From assembly GCA_022419385.1 (NCBI GenBank), contig JAJUBI010000010.1, positions 310,001 to 374,000 on the forward strand: DNA of 64,000 bases. Direction: 5' to 3'. The notes beneath the pieces are model-generated. The model worked only from the letters and a program-made list of their open reading frames with translations. It was not told the origin of the DNA and searched no databases. The translations under genes were made by a program, and so were the position numbers. Each line of letters starts with the position of its first letter. Position 1 is the first letter of the stretch. Positions 46,217 through 56,188 of the stretch are shown piece after piece. The stretch is from Paraconiothyrium sp. Pb-2020. Taxonomy: Eukaryota > Ascomycota > Dothideomycetes > Pleosporales > Didymosphaeriaceae.

Positions 46217-46599
46217 ATTGTTGTGATATTCTCAAGGTCGAAGTTGGCGGGCGCGACGTCGTGGGGAGAGGTAAACAAAGCAGGTGAAGCGCGGGCGGCT
46301 CGTTGACAGTGGCGTCGGCGGAGGCACGCGTCGTCACGTGCCGGTACTTCACCTGGGCACCACACCACCCTACACGGGATTCAGACGCCACGACTCCCCT
46401 CGCCCGCGGTCAACACCACCATCTCTGGCTTCCTGGTGGCACGACGCGCACGCCACTTGCATTCCGGTGCGCTTTGCTGACGATCACTGCACGAATCCCT
46501 ACAGCGTGTCACCTTTCCAGTGCATCTGACTTGGCTGGATGTGGCCGAGGCTTTCGCAGCGATTCAGATCCTGTTGAGCAGGGTAGTAGTAGCGACGCC
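46217..46599. promoter_or_regulatory. Divergent intergenic region
   Basis: About 380 bases separate the two divergent starts. The plus-strand frame stays open upstream to 46303, so a longer N-terminus of the 46600 gene is possible, but that extension is His/Pro/Thr-rich and looks like read-through of a GC-rich promoter. Confidence 0.4.
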
Positions 46600-48657
46600 A
46601 TGACTAGGGCAGTACATCGGTGTCCCACGTTCTTCGACGAACTGGAATGCGCACTCAAGAAGAATGAGAACGAGCTGCGCACGCTCGAAAATTTGGCAGT
46701 GAACAAGCCATTCTCAGCGTCTACAATCACCTACCTCCAAAGCCTCCACCTTCGCGGCATCTACCCCTCTGACCATGACCTCGAGACGACAGGAGAGATG
46801 TTGTACAATGCCACGGCTATGTCCTCGACCGACCTGGAAGAGGCAAGGGATGCCAATCGTGCGAATCCAGACCTGCACAACCTCTTGCGAGCGCTTCGAG
46901 GCCCCAAACGTCACGCGGACAAGGAGCCGCAGACTCCGCTTACCAGCAAGGAGCCCGAGGACGAAGCATACCAGAACGATCTTGGATACTCCAGCGGCAC
47001 ATGTGATGCTATCACGTCGGAGGCGATGCACCTGAAGACGAGGGTAGTGGAGGCTCATCGCCCTCGAAAGGGTCGGCGCCGCTGGAGCCATCCAGATGCG
47101 GAAGTATTCGATGCGCGGAGGTCTCTGAGCGAGGCATCAATGAACATTATCCGACGAGGGGCAGCCCAAGCTAGTGAACCAGAGTCTGAAGACCCGTTTA
47201 TCGACACCCCCTTGAGGCGCGGCCGGAATGCGCAAGATCACCAAGACCAGGAAGCCGCTGGCGATGAGGACCAAGGCAGTCGCAAGGACAATCCTCGAGA
47301 GAATCTACGCCCTCGTGGAGGTAGCGACGCAGATGGAGATGGCTTTGAAGATAGCGACGCAGATGAAGATGGCTTTGAAGATGACATGGATCGCAACGAT
47401 GAAGCCTCGCGTACAGAATACGAAGTTCAAAGCTCATGCTCATTCACATCTTTGATCAATGCCCTGAAAGGTCAAGTCCTGCAAAAGGATGGTCCCACCA
47501 GCTTCCAGCATCGCCTGCATGAAAGATCGTTCAAATTCGGTACACCACCCTCCTCACTTCCAGGGGACAAGCAAAAGCGGACCTACGTCCATCTCGGGCG
47601 CCCAGACGGAGGTGGCTACGCCGTCATGGAATCTGGAAAAAAATTAGGCGTCGCGTTCTACTCCGAAATGAAACCCTACAGACGGGACTTTGATCGAGCG
47701 AAGGGAAGACATATTCCTATGCAAGAGCTGGCAACGCTGGTTGCAGTTGTGTCTGAGCGTTTCAAGCTTCGAGAGGGTAATACGAATTTTGAAGAGGGCC
47801 GCGACGAGAACGGAGACTATCACCAGCTCATGATTTCATACAACAAGGATCAGATCTGGTTCTCGGACATGACGTTCCGCGAGCCGTATCTACATTACCT
47901 GCGCAATATGCAGTCGCACCCTCTCCAAAACCTAACGGAAGATGCGTGCGTCAGATTCATTTCAAAGGGTCCGTTTTGCCAGAACCAGCCTGGGGAGATG
48001 TCGCTGGCTACTGATTACATTTCGGGAGTAGTCATTGCCACGGTCCGGGAGAACGGCAACCCAGCAGTATTACTACGCATGAGGAAGCGAGTCCAGGACC
48101 AGTGGCACCGACAGCGAAAGGCGATGGCTGAGGATCCTCGCGATGGAAAGCAGCCTTCGAGGCTCTTGCAGAAGGGCAGTATAACCGCGAAGCGTATTAG
48201 GAACTTCATGAAAGCACTCTTCGGAACCCCGGTAAAGGCCGCGAAGAACCGCAACCTAGACACGATTGAGCAAGCGGGCGAGAATTCGTTCGGGCCGGTG
48301 GACGCAACGGATCAATCAGGCAAAGACAGTCTCGCGCAAGTAGAGAGCGCAAGGCGGCAAATACCAGTGAGCATGTTCAAGTCAAGGAAGAAGCTTAGCA
48401 ATACGCCTCCTTTACCAATAATAGGCACACGTCCCCATATCCCACGAAGACTGCACGAAGCACCAGGGGGTTCGAACCTTCAAAGCCTATTCGATCCCCG
48501 GATCCGAAAGATCAAAAGCGGAGGACGCCCCCCACAAGGCGCACATTGGAGATTCAGACTGGTCGCCGAGGTTTACACATTGAGAACCCACCAGACACCC
48601 CCCCCCCCCCCCCCCCCCACCGGGGCGGAGACGACAGCTTCGCTCCGAACAGCCTGA
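46600..48657 (+). CDS. Hypothetical large hydrophilic protein, about 685 aa
   Basis: A single long exon. I place the start at the ATG at 46600 (MTRAVHRCPTFFDELECALK) because the following region is protein-like and the 99 upstream codons are not. The first third is helical and charged. Then comes an acidic/basic disordered region with two copies of a 10-residue unit, SDAD(G/E)DGFED. The distal half has a more ordered domain (RTYVHLGRPDGGGYAVMESG, YHQLMISYNKDQIWFSDMTF, TDYISGVVIATVRENGNPAV) and a basic tail. A run of 21 C near the end encodes a polyproline tract, and the frame after it depends on its exact length. No family is recognised. Confidence 0.75.
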   Translation: MTRAVHRCPTFFDELECALKKNENELRTLENLAVNKPFSASTITYLQSLHLRGIYPSDHDLETTGEMLYNATAMSSTDLEEARDANRANPDLHNLLRALRGPKRHADKEPQTPLTSKEPEDEAYQNDLGYSSGTCDAITSEAMHLKTRVVEAHRPRKGRRRWSHPDAEVFDARRSLSEASMNIIRRGAAQASEPESEDPFIDTPLRRGRNAQDHQDQEAAGDEDQGSRKDNPRENLRPRGGSDADGDGFEDSDADEDGFEDDMDRNDEASRTEYEVQSSCSFTSLINALKGQVLQKDGPTSFQHRLHERSFKFGTPPSSLPGDKQKRTYVHLGRPDGGGYAVMESGKKLGVAFYSEMKPYRRDFDRAKGRHIPMQELATLVAVVSERFKLREGNTNFEEGRDENGDYHQLMISYNKDQIWFSDMTFREPYLHYLRNMQSHPLQNLTEDACVRFISKGPFCQNQPGEMSLATDYISGVVIATVRENGNPAVLLRMRKRVQDQWHRQRKAMAEDPRDGKQPSRLLQKGSITAKRIRNFMKALFGTPVKAAKNRNLDTIEQAGENSFGPVDATDQSGKDSLAQVESARRQIPVSMFKSRKKLSNTPPLPIIGTRPHIPRRLHEAPGGSNLQSLFDPRIRKIKSGGRPPQGAHWRFRLVAEVYTLRTHQTPPPPPPPTGAETTASLRTA
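47323..47382. repeat. 30-bp in-frame duplication
   Basis: Two tandem copies of AGCGACGCAGATGAAGATGG-type sequence (one G/A difference), each encoding ten acidic residues inside the 46600 gene. Confidence 0.8.
48598..48618. repeat. 21-base C homopolymer inside coding sequence
   Basis: ACACC is followed by an unbroken run of C to position 48618, about 40 bases before the stop of the 46600 gene. Runs of this length are unstable in replication and hard to sequence, so the C-terminal 13 residues of that gene are uncertain. Confidence 0.9.
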
Positions 48658-50086
48658 CGAGAGCTACTAAATCTCGACCGTTATGTCCATATGGATCTTC
48701 CCACGTGTTAGCAGTCTTATGCTCTCGACAATATCCAGGGTCCCCGATGCTCCAGGATATCTACATGATACCCTTAGGGCTTGGCGTCCAGAGCGCTCAA
48801 CGTACACCAAAGTCGTAGGTAAGGACTCCAATAATAGGTATCGCAGAGGTGCCTGCGCTTTCCATTACATCCATGCAAAGGTTGGTTACAACGCGTGGCC
48901 ACATACTATCTCGTGTTTACGGGGTTAAGTATCATAACTCAACTCCTTACACGAATCGCCTTCTAGTCGTCAATCACTTATGGGTATACCCATTTCCTTA
49001 GAAACAGATTTCTCTTTGAGTCCTTGTCACTGCTGTAGCAGCCCCTTTTGTCTCCTAGGGTATAATCTACACCTTCCTTATCCGGATGTTCTTATTGTAT
49101 ATGTGATCCACTGTCTCATCTTCAGTTTTCAATTTACCCTCACAATTCTCTCCCTTCTCCTAGCGCTATCAACGTCACTACTTTCCTCTACACAACCTAA
49201 ATTCTTAAATTCCTTAAATCCTCTTACATCTCATTATTACCCTTAATCATCTACTTATAATCCATATTATCATACATACCGATACAGAGCATAGATCGTA
49301 GAGATCGAACAGGAAGCTAGGATAAGTACTCACAAGAATCATCAGCCACGTTAATTAACGCAGCCGGAGCGCCAGCTCAACGTACAGGAAACACAGAAAC
49401 AACACTATATACCAGAAATCCACCTTCCAGGTCCTTAGTTATAGATATACCTATATCTACTATAGATACTTTACTTCAAAACAACATGATTCTATACGAC
49501 CAGCGCCTCGCTGGCATCCCCTGAGTCAGTCGAGCCACTACGTACGTTCTGATCTGGCACGGGCAGACAGCCGATGCACGTTACGTAGCAGCGATCAATC
49601 GCCCGTGCATCTGGCAGGATAGTACTGACCAGATCACTTCGCCATCCACGAGTATTGATGAGCAGCACGTGGCAGAGACACAAAAAGGTAGCTGGTACGT
49701 CGAACGGACTAATGAGAGCAGACTCCTTCGCGGTCAACGCGCGATTTTACACCACACATACGAACCATTCCGCGCGGACTACCACATCGTCAGGTCAACC
49801 TTGGGGACATGGAACCAGGCAGAAAGGCTCCGAAAATAATGCATTTTGAATTCTATACGGCTATAGCTCAACGTCGGTCCACTTGAACATGTCTGTCGTG
49901 AACATTTCAATGCATTGATTTCACACAACTACAAGTAATGGTAATCGGTCCGTCGAATTTGACCCGATTAGGAGAGCGAGCTCACGGAATTAGTCGGATA
50001 CTGCATGGTTTTCCACATCTGGAGAATTGCACAGATTCCTGCATTGAAATCATACCTCCATCTACAACGTTACAACCGATGATTAC
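48658..50086. other. AT-rich gene-free region
   Basis: 48.95-49.48 kb is strongly AT-rich with many TTATA/TATAC runs and no stable frame, resembling an old mutated transposon or AT isochore. Frames at 49492-49737 and 49938-50231 are unsupported; the latter is antisense to the end of the dioxygenase gene. Confidence 0.45.
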
Positions 50087-51345
50087 TCAAGAAGGCGGCG
50101 CGCCAGTACCGCTAGGCATCGCACCGCTGGCAACACCTGAAGCAGCAGCCCCTGGGCTTCCGCCTTGTCCATCACCCATGCCCCCAGCATCGTTCGTCAC
50201 GCCTCCGTTCGCTGTCAATGCGGCAGCATAGCTGGTGGTGTAATTTGCAGAAGGGTCAATGGCAATCGTAACCCAGCCGAATACGCCCTCGCTTACACTA
50301 TCACCCAGAAGTACGTAGTTGAAGAACGGGTCGGAGTTGCTGCCGGTAGTTTCATCCGAGAGCACGCGGTCTGCTGAATTCAAGGTCACGCTCGCGTTGT
50401 TGGTATTGTATGGGTATGTGGCCTCGACTTGAGAAATTAGGTCCTGGTCGAAGAAGAAATTGCCACTGTGGGCAGCGGTACCACCAGCAATGGTGGCGTT
50501 GGAGAGTAAGGTGGCGTTGACGTGTGCGATGACATGCACGTGGGTTGCGCGGCCGGAGTAGTGGCCTGGGAAGACAGACTTGAACATGGCGATGCCGTTC
50601 TTGTCTGTCCTTTGAATGCCGCGGAGCGCGGTGTTGTTGAGGTTGGAAGCATCATCGCCGTGGCCGTTTGACGAGGATTGAACGCCGGAGTAGACACCCG
50701 TGCTGTTGCAGTTCCAGACGTCCCACCTACAGTCGAAGTAAGATGATGCGATGCAGCAGGGTGACGAATGAAGATCAAAAAGCCGCTTACCAGATGTCAG
50801 GCAGAGGTTCGCATGTCGTCACGTCAATGAACTGGGCGTGCATGTAGGTCGGCACACCTGGTTCGCCGTCACTGATGTCTTGGCGATTGAGCTCGCCCTT
50901 GACCCAAAACGGACCGACTTCACCCGTGGGATTGAGGATGCAGGTGCTGTTGTCAGAGAAGAGGGTAGCGGCGTCGGTAGTCATGGAGATGCCTTCCACG
51001 TTGGAAAGATGGGTTGTGTTGACCGAGGCATTATCGCGAGCCTGGATCTTGCGAGCTGAAAGGTCAGTCCTAGGCATCCTGAAAAGAAAATGTGAGAAAG
51101 AGCACCGACTTACCTTTGAGCTTCTTCTGCACATTTTCAACGACGCCCTTGCGATGAAGCGCAGCGGTTTGGAGAGTTCCCCTACGTTCCAGATAGTCTG
51201 CACAAGACTCGAGAGAGCGGCGAGTGCGTGCATGAAAGTCGCGCTTAACAGGGCTCCCGACTACTTCATGATGGCCGGGATGGGCTGCTGCGAGAGCAGC
51301 CAGGCCAACGATGGCCAGTTTGGCAGACGTAACAATCCCAACCAT
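50087..51345 (-). CDS. Secreted intradiol ring-cleavage dioxygenase, three exons, 378 aa
   Basis: Exons are 51345-51114, 51055-50791 and 50726-50087. Introns of 58 and 64 nt have GTAAGT/GTAAGC donors and TTTCAG/TGTAG acceptors. An earlier TTTCAG at about 51081 is skipped because only the second keeps the frame. The N-terminus is a signal peptide (MVGIVTSAKLAIVGLAALAA, cleavage likely just before HPGHHE). The catalytic core shows GPFWVKGELNRQDI, TCEPLPDIW, CNSTGVYSG, then GIQRTDKNGIAMFKSVFPGH and YSGRATHVHV. The two tyrosines (GVYSG, GHYSG) and the HVH pair supply the non-haem Fe(III) ligands. The family opens catechol-type rings between the hydroxyls; secreted fungal members act on plant or lignin aromatics. 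The C-terminus is Gly/Ala/Ser-rich. No operon partner is expected. Confidence 0.92.
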
Positions 51346-52567
51346 CCTGGAATTATCAAAGATCGACCGACCTGGCAATACAATTAACGTAAAGGTAAAT
51401 CGAACGAGTTCATAAATTTCGCGAAATGAATGTGAACCTGAGCAATCTGTGGTCGACAACACTTCAGAGTCACCTTGAGAAAGGCCTACTTATATCACAG
51501 CCTCGAATCGCAAATGTTGTACCTGGCGGAATGATGTATGGCGAAGTGGAGTTGACGCCGCGTTGAGCTACACTGCCGTCACTGGAGGCGCGTAAGCCAT
51601 ACCACCATCAACGTACGCAAATCGTCAGCCTCGCGCATGAGATTCGTTCAGCCGTCACTGTACCTGGACGTACGAGCTTCGAAAACCACCGTGAGGATCG
51701 CGCACCCCTCCAATCGACCCATCACTGATAATCGTCAGACTCTGATTGGCTCTTAGCTGATGGCCCTTGAGGTACTTGGTCCGCCACATAACATGACGCG
51801 TATGGCCAAGAGACTACATAGCGGATCTCGCTTCCAAAGGAAGGGGGAGTGGATGTTTGGTATCTATTTTTATGGGGCTGGTAAATGTCGTTGACAAAGC
51901 GCGGCCGCTGATTCGTTGTGCGCGATCGTGGGGGCTGGTGATGACGCGGCCGATCGTGGATGAAACGAAACAAGCTGCCGCCCAACGAGAAGCTTGTAGG
52001 TACGACTGATGTACGACTTCGGAGTTAGAAGTAGTAGCGAATGGTTTTGACTTACAATGTGTATTCATTCTCCAAAATCAAGGGAATATGCCCTTCAACA
52101 TCAAGGTACGCAAATCGTCAACTTCGCACAATAACTCCGTTGGAAACCAAGCTACACACATTGCGAAAGAACATTTTTATTTTTAAGTAACTTTTACCAG
52201 CTAACATCATATGGTCATCTACCAACATCGACAGGATTGTCGAGCTAGAAGCGAAGAGGGTGCCGAGCAATTAAGGCTATCATCGCGCTCATCCAACACA
52301 TCATGCCACCCCACTGCAAGCCTTCCAGGACGGCGCGAAACTGAACCACGGGATGGTACCATGCTGCTAGAACCCTCGACTGGGACTTCCCGTGCCTGGT
52401 CCCTGGTGATGTCAGCCATGAATGGGTGGAGCAGACGCTGCGCGTGGGAGAGTGAAAGTGCTGGCTGGAGGTGGTGAAGACGGTAACCCCGGCACGTACA
52501 AATTACGCCAGAGACTGAGGGGGCGGTCGGTCGGGCCAAACGCCCCGAGAGCATGGAAAGGCCAGCA
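51346..52567. other. Intergenic region with a pair of direct repeats
   Basis: TACGCAAATCGTCA with matching flanks (CATCAA(C/G)G before, about 20 partly conserved bases after) occurs near 51606-51650 and again near 52098-52145. No gene is supported between them. A minus frame at 52068-51814 begins MNTHCKSKPFATTS, with GTAAGT just after codon 4, and might be a short first exon. Confidence 0.4.
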
Positions 52568-53560
52568 CTACCTCAGAGAACTTATAGAAAGGAGCCACCT
52601 TGGATTCAGGCGGAGTTCGTCGTAGTCTCCGGCAGCCGTGGCATCTGCAGTCTGGTAGCGTGCGTGGGTAACCCGAGCTCCGGTGCTTCCCGGGGAGCGA
52701 AGTTCCTGCATCGCAAGCGGTAGGACGCTAGGGCTGACGTACACGACCATCAATGGCTGCATGTCTTCATCCTTCGTGAGACCGTTCATGTTGAATGACA
52801 CCCGGAATAGATTTTCGATGAATCGCAACCTCATACTCGAACCCAACCACTCTTCTGTGTCTCTTAAGCCGTAGTAAATCGACTTGAAAGCGTCCCATAC
52901 CGGACGCGTAATTGTCCAGCGTCGAACTGGGTTGTACATTCCACTCTCAGCGTCTGTGACATCGTCAGATTGATGGGATCGAGCGCTACCCGTGTACTTA
53001 CTAATTTGTCTGAAACGGCGATAATCGATCTTCAGCCTGCCCAGGTTCTCGTGGAGGATGTGTCGATTGACGTCAGCGGCCACAGCCGACGGCCCTTCAC
53101 CAACGTACGGGGCAAGGCGCTTGCATCCAGGCATGCAAAGGTCAACTGGTTGCTTGAGTGGGTCGAAGCCTGCAGCTTCTCCATGTTGTAGGATATCGCC
53201 ATCGTCATCGTGGAACAAGAGCCCTCCAACTCCATGTGGACCAGCAGGAGGATCGAGGTTCATGGTAGGGAAGTTCGCCGCTTGAACATGGCGCCGGTGG
53301 CCGTCAGCCACAAGCAGCTTTTGGTGCATGCGCACGGCTTCTGCAATGATTGTCCTCACCGACTCCTGCTGAAAGAGCTGCTGGGCTGCAGTCTCCAGAT
53401 GCGTTCGGACATCTTCTGGCAGCCGCGGATCAAATCCCCACGCAGATGTCTCGTCGTTGCGCACGGCTTCTGTAAGGATTGTCCTCACCGACTCCTGCTG
53501 GAGGACCTGCTGGACTGCAGTCTCCAGATGCGTTCGGACATCTTCTGGCAGCTCCGGTCC
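52568..53560 (-). CDS. Hypothetical protein with internal tandem duplication, 5' end uncertain
   Basis: The frame is open from about 53560 to a stop at 52568. The first ATG-independent part carries two copies of a 43-residue unit (LPEDVRTHLETAVQQVLQQE / LPEDVRTHLETAAQQLFQQE), an amphipathic helical repeat. The rest contains MNLDPPAGPHGVGGLLFHDD, KIDYRRFRQISKYTGSARSH, VWDAFKSIYYGLRDTEEWLG and RLRFIENLFRVSFNMNGLTK. The end is AGDYDELRLNPRWLL. An in-frame stop lies upstream near 53595, so a first exon or a later start is needed. No known family is recognised. It lies just downstream of the broken MYND gene on the same strand and could be a separate gene or its former continuation. Confidence 0.6.
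   Translation of the reverse strand, partial: GPELPEDVRTHLETAVQQVLQQESVRTILTEAVRNDETSAWGFDPRLPEDVRTHLETAAQQLFQQESVRTIIAEAVRMHQKLLVADGHRRHVQAANFPTMNLDPPAGPHGVGGLLFHDDDGDILQHGEAAGFDPLKQPVDLCMPGCKRLAPYVGEGPSAVAADVNRHILHENLGRLKIDYRRFRQISKYTGSARSHQSDDVTDAESGMYNPVRRWTITRPVWDAFKSIYYGLRDTEEWLGSSMRLRFIENLFRVSFNMNGLTKDEDMQPLMVVYVSPSVLPLAMQELRSPGSTGARVTHARYQTADATAAGDYDELRLNPRWLLSISSLR
53331..53560. repeat. 129-bp tandem duplication, coding
   Basis: Two copies start at 53331 and 53460, the second truncated near 53560. They share long identical runs such as CTGCAGTCTCCAGATGCGTT. The period is a multiple of three, so the reading frame of the 52568 gene is preserved. Differences between copies are few, suggesting a fairly recent event. 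Confidence 0.85.
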
Positions 53561-53664
53561 CCGGATGCCACCACTTAGATGTGTGTTGTCTCACGGTAGG
53601 AGAAAACAGCTCGTCGTTCTGCAGATTTCGGAGGATTCCAACTTGACTGTTACGAATGTCGTTA

Positions 53665-54221
53665 TCAAATCGCTTTGATCCGATGACTCCATATCGGCTT
53701 GTTGTGTGTGTAGTCGCAACTGTAGAGAAAGGCGCGCATCATGCTACCGAAGTCCTCGAATCGCCGGAGCTCGTGATCGTGTTGGGAACGTGAGACGTAA
53801 AATTCCTCCATGGCGACCCAACTTACCAAGGTGATAAAACCGGGTTCCTGCGATCCTGGCCCGTGAAAGGTCCGAAGTTGGCGAATGGTCTCTGTGTCGA
53901 CGTCAGTGGCGAGAGGATGAGTGGAGGGGTAACTGCAGGATATGGTACCGATTTGCTCAATAAAGGTTTGGAATTTTTGAAGATGCGAAATTCACGCTTG
54001 AAGGTTTCGCGGTTCTGCTTGTACCAAACTTGAAGGCGACATGCAGGCCTGTGACGTCCCCACTGACTTCTGGCAACTCTCAGAGCAATACCTGGCAATT
54101 TGGCACCCTGAGCAGCGCAAGTCCCCTTTTTGGCCACAGTTTGCACATGCAGTGGAGGCTCGATGAAGTCCGGATCGCGCCATACACTCCATGCCTCGAT
54201 AGGCAGATCTTCATCAGACAT
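53665..54221 (-). pseudogene. MYND zinc-finger protein gene with three frame breaks
   Basis: The start MSDEDLPIEAWSVWRDPDFI is followed in another frame by the first half of a MYND finger (CANCGQKGDLRCSGC, ARYCSESCQKS). The second half (QWGRHRPAC) and FKREFRIFK lie back in the start frame. A third frame then runs FQTFIEQIGTISCSYPSTHP, TIRQLRTFHGPGSQEPGFIT and FVS-like text to a TGA at 53665. The breaks map to 54130-54190, to a TC-rich spot near 54058-54072, and to a five-base homopolymer at 53974-53978. MYND fingers bind two zinc ions and mediate protein-protein contacts. As written, no full product is made. Either a recent pseudogene or local indel errors in the assembly. Confidence 0.65.
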
Positions 54222-55201
54222 TGTGAGCCTAAGTAATAGGGATCAAGTCAGTGTGTCAATCGAGTGAAGGGCAAGGATAACCAGTAAGTAGTTGCAAGGA
54301 GCCCGCTGGAGAAGTGTGAGATGACAGTGAATTTATAGGGGAGCAGTAAGCAGATAGTCTTGGAATGCACCATGGTGCGTGCAACTCGACCAAGCGCTCT
54401 CCACCATATCCTGCATCCAGCCGCTGAATAGCTTCTGCAGTGTTTCGATGTGCGAGTAGAGACCGAAGGTGGTAGCCAAGTGAGCTCCCGTACCTAAAGA
54501 GATAGCAAGAGACGCCCGTGTACTTGGAACGCGGTGCTTGCTAGCAACCTAGCCCGCAAACTCCCCACCTACGTGTCCAATGTTCTCCTGCCCACCGCAT
54601 CGACCCACCGCCCTTGGCTGTTTGCGATGGCGACTCGTCTACCTGCTGAGTAGTATCGTACATCCACCAATAGCGCCATCGGCAGCTGCGGGAACGCACA
54701 AACAACACCTGCTTGTCGTGGGCCCCGGTTGTTCGGTCCCAGGGTGCGCCACGTCGCGACCGATATTCTTGTTACACGGGATAGTAACGCAATGCGAAGT
54801 GAGGGACCGCTTCGGGTTGGATATTGGGGTCGAGCCCTAGAATTCTGAAGGCGCCTCTCGTCGCGGCGGCTCGCCACTGGTCTGAAACGCGCGATTGGCG
54901 GTAGCGCTAGGTAGGAATCAGGCAGTCGGACCAACCAATTTGGCAGTGCATTCGAGTGTTTCCCTTGGAGATGATCGCAATGAGCCCTAGTCGACACCCC
55001 TGCCCTGTGGTCGCAGATCCCTTAGACTTTTGCAATCAACGGCTTTTCAAGGTACTCCGCAAGTAAGGGCGTGTGCGGGCGTGTGCATGTGGGTCGTCGT
55101 TTCGATGATGGAGTGTGATCGCTGCGGTTCCGCGGAGCAAGCGAGCCCTGGAGGTGGGCACGGTAAGGCGAGGCCGATCCAGTCCCCCCACGGGCGCGGA
55201 A
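54222..55201. other. No supported gene
   Basis: Minus frames at 54997-54569 and 55438-55022 are Arg/Pro/Ser-rich without motifs or splice support. Confidence 0.4.
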
Positions 55202-55237
55202 CAGCGGTGGGTTCCCCGCTTCGCGGACCCACCGCTG
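55202..55237. other. Strong DNA/RNA hairpin
   Basis: CAGCGGTGGGT and ACCCACCGCTG form a perfect 11-bp stem. The 14-base interior contains a second small stem, CCGC-TTC-GCGG. No gene boundary is known here, so a terminator role is not claimed. Confidence 0.6.
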
Positions 55238-55998
55238 ATGGATCTGCATGGGGCTGACATTCCCCAGACTGGCAGGCTGGATTGCCAGATGCAGGAGTAT
55301 AGCAATCAAGCGATCTAATCGGAACATGGAACAGAACGTCAAGGCGCGTGCGCCGCGTGAGTTACTCCCTGACTCGTGGTCGGCGGGTTCTTCCAGAGGT
55401 ACACGGCAGCCAAGTGCGGTGTATCGTGTGGTCGGCAATCGGGCAACCCTGCAGTAAACATCGCTGAAATTTCCTCAAGGGAAAAACGGTTACACGTACC
55501 TGATCTGAGCCATTCTGGTTGGCTATCCGGACGTCTTACGACGTTGCGGTAGCTTTTCGGAACGGCGCGTGCTGGACGGCATATTCGAGATTGCGATCGA
55601 AAGTCGTAGCCGCAGACTTGTCATCTTGTCCTCCGGCGTGCAGGCAACCCGTCCTTCGAGCGTCATGATCGAGGCTGTTCTTGATCAGCCAATCATCCTT
55701 GAGGGTTTTTCTCGATTCCAGAACCATGCTATCGCCGCAGTACACTCGCCAGGGTTGCGCCAATCATAACATGCAGTCATACGCCACACGCAAGGACCCC
55801 GACATGGGATGTTTGCCCTCACCGGCTGCATCCTCGCAGTCCGCAGGCATGTTCTGTTGTAGCACAACAGCTCTTCGATTGTTGCACCTCCCGTGGCAGG
55901 CCTCACGCCGGGCGGTCCTTGGCATCCGGCTCGCTCGTCTTGTTCCCCGTTGGGCGCAACCATCGTCCTCGGCAAACAAGGGGTAGATTGGATAGGCT
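55238..55998. other. No supported gene
   Basis: Short conflicting frames only. Confidence 0.45.
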
Positions 55999-56188
55999 GT
56001 GGAAGGTTGTACGGGATGTGGAAGGGTGCGCAGGACGGGGAAGGGTGCACGGGACGTGGAAGGTTGCGCAGATCGTGGAGTGCTGCACGAGTCGTGAAAG
56101 GTAGCGCAGGATGTGGAAGGGTGCGCATGCTGTGGAAGGGCGCGCAGGTCGTGGAAGGGTGCAGAGGCCGTCAAAGATTATACAGGTC
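55999..56188. repeat. 19-bp minisatellite, ten copies
   Basis: Ten consecutive 19-bp units near GTGGAAGGGTGCGCAGGAC, each differing at a few sites; length is strictly conserved although sequence is not. Because 19 is not a multiple of three, all three frames stay partly open, which explains several overlapping frames on both strands here. Confidence 0.9.

Noticed and set aside
46303..46599. Longer N-terminus of the 46600 gene
   Set aside because: The 99 extra codons are His/Pro/Thr-rich, lie within the divergent promoter and do not look like protein.
48470..48490. GGTTCGAAC as a tRNA T-loop
   Set aside because: It lies inside the coding sequence of the 46600 gene and no acceptor stem, anticodon arm or D arm pairs around it. 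No tRNA or rRNA was found in the window.
50087..51462. Upstream start at 51462 and the first TTTCAG acceptor at about 51081 for the dioxygenase
   Set aside because: The signal peptide begins at the ATG at 51345, and only the second TTTCAG keeps the frame into the conserved domain.
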